Positions 32,354 through 40,373 of a stretch of DNA of 44,310 bases are shown piece after piece (positions within the stretch are counted from its first letter, which is position 1; the number at the start of each line of letters is the position of its first letter). The stretch spans positions 1 to 44,310 of the forward strand of contig CAYUJS010000012.1 in NCBI GenBank assembly GCA_964445105.1, written 5' to 3'. This DNA is from CAWBNS01 sp964445105. Its GTDB lineage: Bacteria > Chlamydiota > Chlamydiia > Chlamydiales > JAJFMA01. The notes under the pieces were generated by a model. It saw only the letters and a program-made list of their open reading frames with translations, searched no databases and had not been told where the DNA came from. The translations under genes were made by a program, and so were the position numbers.

Positions 32354-33399
32354 GAGGACCGATGCGTTTTGAGGGGATGTGGGGTGGTGTGCAGTTGAAC
32401 CAGTTGTTTTAGAGCCTCTATCCAAGTCGGATGATCATTTAGGCTGCGCACAAGCGTGAGTTCTTGGCCACCCTCGTGCTTAAAAACCTCAGCGTACTCT
32501 TTACCGATTTCTAAGATCGTTTCCAAACAATCGCAGGTGAAAGAGGGCGCAAACACCAGCAGGCGTTTTTGGCCCGCCCGTGCGCAACGCCGAATAGTCT
32601 CTTCAGCATAGGGTTGGGCCCAGGGGTCGTTGCCGAGGCGCGACTGAAAGCAGATCGTGTAATTTTTTACCTCTAGTGCCTCGGCTAAAGCGCGAGTGGT
32701 TGCGTAGCATTGCGCGCGATAGCAATGTCGGTTTTGATGGGTCAAAGCCTCGCAGCAACCCTTTCTTTGTAAACAGTGTTGGCCGCTAGTATCGGCTTTT
32801 TTCAAATACCTCTCTGGCAGGCCGTGATAGCTAAACAACACTTGGTCATACCCGTTAGGTGCATAGCTGCGCCCGATCTCGGCAAAAGCCTCGATAAACC
32901 CTGGGTTCGTGCAGTAGTTATTGACCATCTTGACACAGGGGATGGTCGTCCAGTGCCTTAAGGTGTCCATCACTTTGGCATGCACAGAACCCGTCGTTGC
33001 CGAGGCATACTGCGGGAAAAGCGGCAGGACAATCAGTTGATCAACCCCCAATCGGCGAAGTTCTTTCAGAGCTGAGGGAATGGAGGGGTTTTGGTATCTC
33101 ATGCCCAAGACTACATGAAATTGATTTCCTAGCGCTTCTTGGAGCCGTTCTTTCGTGGCTTGTGAGTTGACCAACAGGGGCGAGCCTTGCTCGGTCCAGA
33201 TCTGTTGATAAAGACGCGTAGAGTTCATGAAACGGCGCGGCACGATTACTCCGCGTACCAGTAGCTGGCGAGTTAGCCAAGGTAGGTCGATCACGCGGCC
33301 ATCGGTTAAAAATTCGTTGAGATAGCGCCTAACAGCACCGAAACGCGCCGCATCAGGCGTTCCGAGGTTGACGAGTAAAATTCCGATTTTTTCGCTCAT
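32350..33399 (-). CDS. hemH: ferrochelatase with cysteine-rich insert
   Basis: 349 residues. It shows ILLVNLGTPDA, GMRYQNPSI, VLPLFPQYASATTGS and the active-site histidine His192 in LFSYHGLPERYL. The C-terminal half has QSRLGNDPWAQPY and FAPSFTCDCLETILEI. It inserts iron into protoporphyrin IX, the last step of heme synthesis. A cysteine cluster (Cys209, 215, 216, 226, 231) lies between the two lobes, where some ferrochelatases bind a 2Fe-2S cluster; whether this one does is inference. It leads the operon hemH-rnc-radA-hemC-hemD-sodA. Confidence 0.95.
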   Translation of the reverse strand: MSEKIGILLVNLGTPDAARFGAVRRYLNEFLTDGRVIDLPWLTRQLLVRGVIVPRRFMNSTRLYQQIWTEQGSPLLVNSQATKERLQEALGNQFHVVLGMRYQNPSIPSALKELRRLGVDQLIVLPLFPQYASATTGSVHAKVMDTLRHWTTIPCVKMVNNYCTNPGFIEAFAEIGRSYAPNGYDQVLFSYHGLPERYLKKADTSGQHCLQRKGCCEALTHQNRHCYRAQCYATTRALAEALEVKNYTICFQSRLGNDPWAQPYAEETIRRCARAGQKRLLVFAPSFTCDCLETILEIGKEYAEVFKHEGGQELTLVRSLNDHPTWIEALKQLVQLHTTPHPLKTHRSS

Positions 33400-33863
33400 C
33401 TCTCTTCCAATAAGTTCCGAGCGCGATTGTGGCTATCAGCCCTTTTTTGCGGAAGTGAAATTCAGGCATTTGGGCGTTCGGGTATGCGGAGATTCAAAAC
33501 TCGGCGGGTGAAGCTATAAAAGCTGTCGCTTCAATAGAGGCCTTCCAGTTGGACTGGCTCGCTGTGGAAAGGAGGGACTAGCAGGATGACGACAGTATTT
33601 AAACCAAAACAGAAGGATAGAAATTGTCGATCTAGCATGAACTCTAAGGTCAGTTGGGCCACAGGGAATGACTGGCCTGAGATAACAGCGGTGTTTAGTA
33701 CGAAGCTGCCAAGACGCCAAGCTTCGCAAATAAGGTCAATTGGCGGAAGAAGCACTATCGTAAAGGATTTGATTGGTCCGGGCCGTGATAGCGATTGAGA
33801 GCTAAATTATAAGCTGTCCAGCGCCAGCTTGGATTTAGCTAAAATAGCAGAGTAAAAACAAAC
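33400..33863. other. mostly non-coding stretch with one doubtful small ORF
   Basis: It holds the hemH promoter region on the left. A 70-codon plus-strand frame at 33586-33798 starts with ATG ten bases after AGGAGG and reads MTTVFKPKQKDRNCRSSM, then SWATGNDWPEITAVF. It is possible but unrecognised. An antisense frame (33531-33755) is equally open and more hydrophobic. Only one can be real, if either is. Confidence 0.25.
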
Positions 33864-33895
33864 GGGTCTCTCTTTCGTTTGCGAAAGAGAGACCC
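33853..33895 (-). terminator. strong intrinsic terminator of the 89-residue gene
   Basis: GGGTCTCTCTTTCG (33864-33877) and CGAAAGAGAGACCC (33882-33895) form a perfect 14-bp stem with a 4-base loop. On the minus strand it is followed by GTTTGTTTTTAC. It lies 35 bases after the stop of the gene at 33931. Confidence 0.8.
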
Positions 33896-33930
33896 ATCTT
33901 CTGAGAATTATTCAGCTCTTGTGCTTGGTT

Positions 33931-34200
33931 CTAGCCTAGCAACGCTGCTCTAAAAGGCTTTATTTTGTCGCCCGCCCGAGCACGTACACCTGCTGCGTCG
34001 ATCACAATTTGCCCGTGCCAATACCTGTAGTGATCGGTTACCTTGTTGTCCCACGCACGTTTGAAATAGAAGGTCCTTCCACCTGTTGTGTTAACAGTGC
34101 GTGTTTCATTTGCGCCGAGGCGACCCACCGTTACTCCAAACGCGTTACAGATATCAATTCGCGATTCGTTCAGATTTTGAAAAGTAGTATATTGTACCAT
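33931..34200 (-). CDS. small orphan protein, unknown function
   Basis: 89 residues from ATG 34200, with AAAGGAGA at a good distance and a very strong terminator after the stop, so it is a real single-gene unit. The protein (VQYTTFQNLNESRIDICNAF at the start, TFYFKRAWDNKVTDHYRYW in the middle) has no signal peptide, membrane helix or catalytic motif. Alternating polar and hydrophobic residues suggest a small beta-rich fold. I recognise no family. Candidate roles (secreted small effector, stress protein) are guesses. Confidence 0.7.
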   Translation of the reverse strand: MVQYTTFQNLNESRIDICNAFGVTVGRLGANETRTVNTTGGRTFYFKRAWDNKVTDHYRYWHGQIVIDAAGVRARAGDKIKPFRAALLG

Positions 34201-34550
34201 AAAATTCTCCTTTGTGTTAATCGTTTGATTGAGGCTACCAATGGCCTCTTGAATTCATTTTTAAAAAACCGTGATTATGAAAATAGGGTAAAAACTACCC
34301 TGGCTAAACAGCCGCCTGATTGCGCCAGGAATGGTGGCATGGGATAGCTGGGGCCATTTTTGAGAAAAGGCGAGTGCTCGGTCGGTTCTCCTATGAACAA
34401 GCAGCAGCAAAGGGTAGTGCCCTAGACCTGAAGCGTTCAAGCAGTGGTAAAGAAAGGTAGCAACGGCTATCAAGCCGAATAGGCCGCGCATAACGTGAAA
34501 ACCCCGGCTAGAGCTGGATCATTAATAATCCTTACGTTATCATCTCGTTC
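34201..34550. other. non-coding stretch between the orphan gene and the unknown protein
   Basis: Contains the ribosome binding site of the orphan gene and a 6-bp hairpin AGGGTA-AAAAC-TACCCT (about 34285-34301). A 76-codon minus-strand frame (34261-34491) begins with a signal-peptide-like MRGLFGLIAVATFLYHC but has no ribosome binding site and no recognisable family. I do not call it a gene. Confidence 0.3.
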
Positions 34551-35189
34551 ATGAAATTTATCGTAGATAATTCGCATCGAGAATTTTTCCAAGAGTACGG
34601 CTGGATAGAGTTTGAAGAGGTGCTAGCGCCAGATGTATGCGCCGCCATGCTTCTAACGGTCGAGCAAGCGCTTCGGCGTCGCGGCGCGCTACGCACATTG
34701 AGCCTGCCCGAAGATGCAATAACCTTGTTTAAGGCAGGTCGCGATGTATGGCGTGAGGACGCTGAACTTAAAAGGGCTGTTTGCCACCGGACCTTGTCTG
34801 AAATTGTCTCCGAGCTAGTGGAGGTTAAGCCCCTGCGCTTGGCCTACGACCAGCTTTTGGTATCTCAGATGCGGGGCTGCCTCCCACCGAATGCTTTGAT
34901 GGGCTCTTTCGGGCCCTCTCAAGGGGTCGTTGCCACGATTGCTATTTGTCTAGAAGGTACTGGAGAGGGGCTATTGCCATCGAAGCCGGGCCACATCAGT
35001 GCCATCTTGCCTGCTACGCCGCTAGTTCTGCCTCCGCTGCACGGAACGTTTCTGTTGGTTGGTTACTGTCGCGCAGTATCGAGGTATGCTATACAACCTT
35101 TGGATCCCTGCGCCAATCTACCGAAAAGCTGGGGTTACGCCGTAGGAGATCGACTGATTGATCGCTTGCACCCGATCGTCTACCGCTGA
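34551..35189 (+). CDS. unknown protein, weakly PhyH-like
   Basis: 212 residues, soluble, without signal peptide. The opening FFQEYGWIEFEEVLAPDVCA resembles the start of phytanoyl-CoA dioxygenase-like proteins (FxxxGyvvlenvLsxeec). The iron ligands HxD...H of that family are not seen where expected: there is YDQLL instead of HxD. If related, it is therefore probably not an active oxygenase. The C-terminal part has LLPSKPGHISAILPATPLVL and RLHPIVYR. No ribosome binding site is evident at ATG 34551. It precedes lplA by 150 bases. The function is unknown. Confidence 0.65.
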   Translation: MKFIVDNSHREFFQEYGWIEFEEVLAPDVCAAMLLTVEQALRRRGALRTLSLPEDAITLFKAGRDVWREDAELKRAVCHRTLSEIVSELVEVKPLRLAYDQLLVSQMRGCLPPNALMGSFGPSQGVVATIAICLEGTGEGLLPSKPGHISAILPATPLVLPPLHGTFLLVGYCRAVSRYAIQPLDPCANLPKSWGYAVGDRLIDRLHPIVYR

Positions 35190-35249
35190 TTGTACTAAAT
35201 CTCAAGTTCGCTTGGATATACGGATTGGCACTAACTTTTTGAGGACTCT

Positions 35250-35339
35250 ATGCGGAATTGCTCGACCTGGCTTTGCCTAATTTTTGTTCCCCTATCTGCT
35301 TTTGCTGCTTCCGAATCTGTAAAACCCCACTACTTTTAG
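35250..35339 (+). CDS. 29-codon leader ORF encoding a signal-peptide-like sequence
   Basis: ATG 35250, preceded by GAGGA at six bases, opens MRNCSTWLCLIFVPLSAFAA and continues SESVKPHYF to TAG at 35337-35339. The first 20 residues look like a classical Sec signal peptide with an A-x-A-type cleavage site. The lplA frame continues in register immediately after the TAG. It may be a small secreted peptide, a leader that couples translation to lplA, or the 5' relic of another gene. Confidence 0.4.
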   Translation: MRNCSTWLCLIFVPLSAFAASESVKPHYF

Positions 35340-36068
35340 GTGGAAGGCTATTCTGTTATTGAGTCTCCAGCGTCGCCTCCCGAAGTGCTCATGGCGCGGG
35401 ATGAGGCGCTTCTCAGAGCTTTAGCTCCGCAAGAGCTGTTTGTTCATCTTTACGAATGGCAGGGCGATTGCGCGACCTACGGACACTTTGTCGATCCCAG
35501 CCATTATATCGCTTTAGATGCTACCGAGCGTTTAGGGCTACAGATTGCTCGCCGCCCCACCGGCGGCGGGGTTCTGTTTCACTCTTACGATTGTGCATTT
35601 TCGGTTTTGATCGGTCGAGAGAGCAGCGCCTATCGTTCTAATACTCTTGAGGGCTACGAGCTGTTGAATCATTGGGTCGGCGGCATCGTTGAGGGGATTT
35701 TCGGGGTTTGTCCTGCAATTACCCCAAAGGGCCAGTGTGGCAAAAGTCCTATGCTGGAGAGGTTCTGTATGGCACGGCCGACAAAATACGACTTGGTTGT
35801 GCAAGGGCGTAAAGTAGGTGGTGCTGCTCAAAGGCGCTCTAAGCAAGGGCTCTTGCACCAGGGAACTATTTGCCTTGCTTTGCCTCCTAAAGAGTATCTA
35901 GAGCAGGTTCTTATCCAAGGTTCCGCCTTGTCAGCGGCAATGTATGCCAATAGCTTCCCGCTAATAGGTGCCGTTGCTAGTCAGCGAGAGATGGCGGAGG
36001 CCTGCAAAGCGATTCGGCATGCTATTATTTCTTCCTCGAAAGGGTCCAAAACTTCTAAGAGATCCTAA
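35340..36068 (+). CDS. lplA: lipoate-protein ligase A family protein
   Basis: 242 residues, one LplA/LipB-type domain: ARDEALL near the N-terminus, the lipoate-binding loop ARRPTGGGVLFHSYDCAFS (~73), KYDLVVQGRKVGGAAQRR with the conserved lysine (~160), and LLHQGTICLAL. It attaches lipoate or octanoate to carrier domains; GcsH, 4 kb away, is a likely substrate. The C-terminal accessory domain of E. coli LplA is absent. The start is taken as GTG 35340, directly after a TAG, without its own ribosome binding site. The 3' end overlaps the convergent pentapeptide gene by 14 bases. Confidence 0.88.
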   Translation: MEGYSVIESPASPPEVLMARDEALLRALAPQELFVHLYEWQGDCATYGHFVDPSHYIALDATERLGLQIARRPTGGGVLFHSYDCAFSVLIGRESSAYRSNTLEGYELLNHWVGGIVEGIFGVCPAITPKGQCGKSPMLERFCMARPTKYDLVVQGRKVGGAAQRRSKQGLLHQGTICLALPPKEYLEQVLIQGSALSAAMYANSFPLIGAVASQREMAEACKAIRHAIISSSKGSKTSKRS

Positions 36069-36630
36069 TGTCAAAGCACTCTAAAAGGCCCATCGCTTCT
36101 GGGAAGGAGAACTGTGCTTTTTTTACATTATTCGTCTGAAGGTCAATCGCGTAGTTTCTGGCATTTCTGAAATCAGCTTTCGTTAAATTGCATTGGTGGA
36201 AGACGGTGCCCAGCAGGTCCGTATCGTTGAAGTTGGCTTCGGAAAGATCCGCATTTGTGAAGTAGACCTCTCTGATTTTCGATCCGGCAAAGGACGCCTT
36301 TTTTAGCTTTAGATCGGTAAAATTGCACGTTTGTAGGATACCATTACTGAATGAGACGTGAAGCATTTTTTCGCACTTGTAAAAATCTAGACCGCCAGTT
36401 TTACAATCCTCAAACAGCACCTGCTGTAAACGGCATCCGCTTAGATTGATTAGGCTCAGGCTACAGTTTTTAAACCGGCACCCACTGAATTCGGTCTGCT
36501 GCCAATCGCTTTCCACAAAATGGCAACTCTCAAAGACAACGTCCTCAAATATGCTCTTTCTTAGGCTTTTTCCTCCCAGATCAAGCGATTTAAACAGCTT
36601 GTTCTCGTAGGTAGACTCGGCATGCAACAT
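36055..36630 (-). CDS. pentapeptide-repeat protein
   Basis: 191 residues. Nearly the whole length is A(D/N)LxX-type repeats forming a right-handed beta-helix: LFKSLDLGGKSLRKSIFEDV, FSGCRFKNCSLSLINLSGC, FTNADLSEANFNDTDL and CNLTKADFRNA. The function of such proteins is usually unknown; some mimic DNA or act as scaffolds. The start is ATG 36630, because GGAGG lies six bases before it; an in-frame GTG five codons upstream is less likely. It converges with lplA. Confidence 0.85.
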   Translation of the reverse strand: MLHAESTYENKLFKSLDLGGKSLRKSIFEDVVFESCHFVESDWQQTEFSGCRFKNCSLSLINLSGCRLQQVLFEDCKTGGLDFYKCEKMLHVSFSNGILQTCNFTDLKLKKASFAGSKIREVYFTNADLSEANFNDTDLLGTVFHQCNLTKADFRNARNYAIDLQTNNVKKAQFSFPEAMGLLECFDIRIS

Positions 36631-36772
36631 CAATGCCTCCAGCACAGCTTCAACTTACCCGCGGCCCTGACCGTCTTTACAAGCGGCTCTAAAAAAGCTG
36701 ACTTTTGGTGGCGTTTGTCATTGGAAGGGCCTGGCAATGGTGAATTGTTTTTCATAGTGGCTCTCGGTCAGA

Positions 36773-36846
36773 GCAGCAGTTTACGCTAGAAGAAAAAAGC
36801 AGGCTCAGCCAGAGCTGACAGCAGACTTAGCTTAGCGGAAGCTGTG
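36773..36846. repeat. MITE-like element, short copy D
   Basis: About 74 bp. CAGCAGTTTACGCTAGAAGA at the left is followed by AAAGCAGGCTCAGCCAGAGC and TGACAGCAGACTTAGC. The right end TTAGCGGAAGCTGTGG is roughly inverted to the left end. The interior matches the outer parts of copies A and E, with the middle deleted. The surrounding gap 36631-37057 shows no gene. Confidence 0.6.
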
Positions 36847-37057
36847 GCGTTCAAAGGGGTTAGATAAAAGGTAGCATCTTACTCCACCCATTGCGCTGAA
36901 TACAAGCTTGAATTGCGGTTCGGGGAGCAACTGGCAAGCTTTGCCCCTATGGCTTCTTTCAGAGAACCCTTCGTCTTAGTCTGAACATAGCCGAAAAATG
37001 GCTTTTGGAAGTTTATCTAAAGTAAAATTTTGCTTCTGGCGGGAATCCTTAATTACG

Positions 37058-37191
37058 CAGCAGTTTCTGCTAAGCTAAGTCTGCTGTCAGCCTCATTTTG
37101 TTTCTTAGCCAAAGCTAAGAATTCGTTGTAAACCAAGCCTGCTGTCGGCCTCTGCTGAGCCGGTTTCTTTTTTAGCTGGGGCGGCTGTTGG
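37058..37191. repeat. MITE-like element, copy E
   Basis: About 134 bp. CAGCAGTTTCTGCTAAGC at the left and TTAGCTGGGGCGGCTGTTGG at the right are imperfect inverted ends. Read in reverse, the interior (AACCGGCTCAG...GAGGCCGACAGCAGGCT...CAACGAATTC...AAAATGAGGCTGACAG) matches copy A along most of its length. It has an internal hairpin CTTAGC..GCTAAG. It lies 80 bases before the PpiD-like gene start. Confidence 0.7.
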
Positions 37192-37271
37192 CTATAGTTC
37201 TTGCTTGAGTGCAAAGCACATTATTTGTTAGTCTATTGGCTCTTATCTTGGTCAAAGGGGTCAACCGCAGA

Positions 37272-39662
37272 ATGTTGCATTTTTTTAGGCGCTATCAGCG
37301 ATTTTTCTTTCTGATTGTTACGATAGTTATCGTCATTTCTTTTTCGTTTTTTGGCACCTTTGGGGCAATTGAGCGTATACAGCCGGTCCACGAAACTGCT
37401 TTAGTAGCGGTGGATGGCTCGCAGATACGCAGGTCGGAAATAGAAGATATGATGATCTTCATCAATACAGATGAAGAGCTGTTTTTTGCCTCCGGAGGCC
37501 AAGCTGGCGGTAACTACCTCAACGATGGGGTCGTTGCGCGTGATTTTCTGTCGACAGGGATGGCTGACGTTTTGGTCGACCAATTCCAGGAAGAGTTGTT
37601 CATCGATTGGAAGGAGAGCCTGGCACGTGAGCAGAAACAAGGGTTTTACGTGCACCCTGAGGCGCCCTTTATCTCTGTGGAAGCTATGTGGGGCTACTTC
37701 GCTCCAGCGATTAAAGAAGGTGTATCTCGTCTTAGAAGCGCTGCTTCTTTGAACGCCAAGCAGTGGTTTGATTTACATAAAAACCTTTACCTGGCCGAGC
37801 AAGAATTTCCGCCCTTAGCTTTAAAACAGGTTTTGCGCTATCAGGAGAGACAGTATCGTTGGGTACAAGCTGATCCCGATATCGATCGCCTTGATCTAGC
37901 TTTATTCGGTTACCACACGACTGAAGATTGGTTTGGCACAAAGTTTATGCATTTAGTTAGCCAATTTATCATCAATGCATCCAAGGTTGCCGAGCAAAAA
38001 GGCTATAAAGTGACCGCTGAAGAGGCACTAGCCGATCTGTCGTCGCGCGCAGAACAGGTTCACCATCGCCTTAGTAAGTATGTCGATATGGGCTCTAAAG
38101 GCCCTTCCCAGCTATTTGCAGATGAGCTTCGTCGTTTGGGAATGGATCGTGCGAGGGCAGTGGAGGTTTGGCAGCGCGTACTATTATTCAGACGCCTATT
38201 CGATGGTGTGGGGACAGCTATGTTCCTGGATCCACAAATGTTTCGGCAGTTTGATGCTTATGCGTTGGAGTCGGTTTCTGGCCAATTGTTTCAACTGCCG
38301 CAAGAATTTCGCTTTACTAGCTTCACCGATTTGCAGCGTTTTGAAGCCTATTTGAGCGCTATTGCGGTTCGAGACAACAAAGATCCGCTAGCTCTGCCAA
38401 GTGAAATTTTCAGCGTTACAGAAGTGCAAAAAAATTCGCCTCAGTTGGTTCAGAAGCGGTATTTGCTAGATGTTGTAGAGGTACCACGTAAAAGCCTGAA
38501 CGCTCTGGTTGGTATCCGCACTATGTGGGATTGGCAGGTGGCTGACAAAAATTGGACCTCTCTAACCAGCCATTTTAATGAATTGGGGACGAAACAGGCA
38601 AAGACGCCCGAAGAGCGTTTTCAGATTCTTGAAAAGTTAACCCCAGCAACGCGTAGTAAGATAGATGAATTTAGCCGCGAAGCGATCGTAGGTGAGCACC
38701 CGGAATGGGTGGACGAGGCCTTCAAGTCCGCCGAAGTACAACGCATGAGTATTGGTATTGCGCTTAAGGGAGGTAAGCTGCCTTTCTTGGGGATTGAGGA
38801 TCAAGCGGGGTTCATTTCGCTACTAGACTCTGCCCCCTTTAGCGGTAACTCCGCCAAGCTGGAACGTTTTTCTGGTGATGGCCAAACCTTTTATCGCATA
38901 CGTTTGGTGGATCGTTCGAAAGATTGGGAGATCATGACCTACGCAGATGCCGTGCAGAATGGTGCGGCTGACGAATTGCTCATGAGGAGGCTGCAATCTG
39001 CTTATGAAGCGCTGAGGCAATCGGGCTCCCAAGCATATAAAAAAACAGACGGAAGCTACAAATCTTTGGCAGAAGTTCGCGACGCGGTAGCAGCCGAGTA
39101 CTATCAAACCCTTATTCGAGCAATTGAAAAAAACGTGCCTCAGAATTCTTTGGATGGCAATCAGGCGGCCGCACAACGCTTACTTGGTTACATGCGCGAA
39201 GTACGCAATGCACTAGCTAAAGACCTGCAGAGCGCCGCGCGGTACGTACAAATACCGGTGCAAACGCAAACGGACAAACTGAACCCTGCAGCAAACTTGG
39301 TAGATCAGTGGAAACTGGTGCAAGGGCTCTCGGCGGTGCGTCGTAATGATGAGAGCGCAACAAAGGCAGAAGAGTCCTTGTTTAGCCTCAAAACCGGCGA
39401 CATCAGCTCGGTTTACCTACATTCAAGCGGCGATCTGCGCTTTTTTCTAGTGGAGGAAGTTCAACATCCTGACAGCAAAGTGATCAGCGCTCAACAAATG
39501 CGTAAGACGCAAGATATTGTGGCTAACGAGATAAAGAACCAGTTAGCGGCTCGCCTACTGAACGAGGTCGTGGACAAAAAGAGCGTGTCTCTCGATTACC
39601 TAAAGCGCCCTTTGGAAGAGCGAGATACAAGGAGTGCAAGTGGTGAGACCAAAGAGAGGTAG
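37272..39662 (+). CDS. PpiD/SurA-like periplasmic chaperone, membrane-anchored
   Basis: 796 residues from ATG 37272, where the N-terminus MLHFFRRYQRFFFLIVTIVI looks like the single membrane anchor of PpiD; a GTG at 37209 is an in-frame alternative. AAAGGGG precedes the ATG. A SurA/PpiD N-terminal chaperone-like region follows (LVAVDGSQIRRSEIEDM, the typical 'V.G..I...E' entry). The C-terminal part has SLKTGDISSVYLHSSGDLRF, which resembles the end of a parvulin domain, but the HIL...GG core of an active parvulin isomerase is not seen. It probably folds outer-membrane proteins as a chaperone. It is followed by a CBM9-like gene and gcsH with overlaps. Confidence 0.75.
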   Translation: MLHFFRRYQRFFFLIVTIVIVISFSFFGTFGAIERIQPVHETALVAVDGSQIRRSEIEDMMIFINTDEELFFASGGQAGGNYLNDGVVARDFLSTGMADVLVDQFQEELFIDWKESLAREQKQGFYVHPEAPFISVEAMWGYFAPAIKEGVSRLRSAASLNAKQWFDLHKNLYLAEQEFPPLALKQVLRYQERQYRWVQADPDIDRLDLALFGYHTTEDWFGTKFMHLVSQFIINASKVAEQKGYKVTAEEALADLSSRAEQVHHRLSKYVDMGSKGPSQLFADELRRLGMDRARAVEVWQRVLLFRRLFDGVGTAMFLDPQMFRQFDAYALESVSGQLFQLPQEFRFTSFTDLQRFEAYLSAIAVRDNKDPLALPSEIFSVTEVQKNSPQLVQKRYLLDVVEVPRKSLNALVGIRTMWDWQVADKNWTSLTSHFNELGTKQAKTPEERFQILEKLTPATRSKIDEFSREAIVGEHPEWVDEAFKSAEVQRMSIGIALKGGKLPFLGIEDQAGFISLLDSAPFSGNSAKLERFSGDGQTFYRIRLVDRSKDWEIMTYADAVQNGAADELLMRRLQSAYEALRQSGSQAYKKTDGSYKSLAEVRDAVAAEYYQTLIRAIEKNVPQNSLDGNQAAAQRLLGYMREVRNALAKDLQSAARYVQIPVQTQTDKLNPAANLVDQWKLVQGLSAVRRNDESATKAEESLFSLKTGDISSVYLHSSGDLRFFLVEEVQHPDSKVISAQQMRKTQDIVANEIKNQLAARLLNEVVDKKSVSLDYLKRPLEERDTRSASGETKER

Positions 39663-40365
39663 AAAACTGGCTGAAGAGGGCGGTGACGAGGAGAAAGAGG
39701 TTCAGAATCCTTTTGAGAGCGAAAATTTTTGCCTTTCGCCTCTAAGTTTTTTCTCTGCCGAGCTTTCATGCTGTTTTCTTTCTCCCAAAACAGAGGCGCG
39801 CTTCAGCAATCGCCATCGCCTGCCAGACTTGGCGCAGATTCTTGGAGAGGACTCCTTCGCGGAAGTGTCTCTGGGCTGGAATGCTGAGGGGCTGCGCGCG
39901 CTGGTGCGCGTTAATCAGCCTTTCCAGCAAGCTTTCTTTCCTGAAATTCAAAAGGGCGATAGCGTTGAATTTTTTTTCGACACGCGCAATGTCAAGACCT
40001 CAGGCTTTAATACGCGCTTTTGCCATCACTTCTTTTTTTTACCAGACGTTGCTGAAGGAAAACAGGCGGGGGAGTTGACGCGCTTCCGTGCTGAGGAGAT
40101 GCACGAGTGGTGCAGCCCCGCAGATCTACGAGTCAGGCCTTTTCTTGGCAAGAGCGGCTATTCTTTAGACATTCTTATACCCGCTCACTGCCTATACGGT
40201 TACGATCCGGACCAATTTGATCGTATTGGCTTTACCTATCGCATCAACCGCCACGGTGGATCGCCCCAACATTTTTCTGTCAGTTCGGATGATTATCAGA
40301 TTGAAGAGCAACCCTCCTTATGGAGCAGTTTGCAATTAGTGTCGCAGGACGAAGCTACCTCGTGA
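39640..40365 (+). CDS. CBM9-like (carbohydrate-binding-fold) protein
   Basis: 241 residues. After a charged N-terminus comes a domain like family 9 carbohydrate-binding modules: VSLGWNAEGLRALVRVNQPF, then KGDSVEFFFDTRNVKTSG (~100), HHFFFLPD, SGYSLDILIPAHCL and IGFTYRINR. No signal peptide is visible, so it may act inside the cell or be exported otherwise. The start GTG 39640 is chosen because AAGGAG (39629-39634) is five bases away; GTG 39634 overlaps that site. It overlaps the PpiD-like gene by 23 bases and ends eight bases before gcsH. This may be the gene next to gcsH in other chlamydiae, which I cannot check. Confidence 0.7.
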   Translation: MVRPKRGRKLAEEGGDEEKEVQNPFESENFCLSPLSFFSAELSCCFLSPKTEARFSNRHRLPDLAQILGEDSFAEVSLGWNAEGLRALVRVNQPFQQAFFPEIQKGDSVEFFFDTRNVKTSGFNTRFCHHFFFLPDVAEGKQAGELTRFRAEEMHEWCSPADLRVRPFLGKSGYSLDILIPAHCLYGYDPDQFDRIGFTYRINRHGGSPQHFSVSSDDYQIEEQPSLWSSLQLVSQDEATS

Positions 40366-40373
40366 GGTCGTCC

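Noticed and set aside
34261..34491. 76-codon minus-strand frame with signal-like N-terminus
   Set aside because: No ribosome binding site, no recognisable family, and the end of the reading is low in protein-like pattern.
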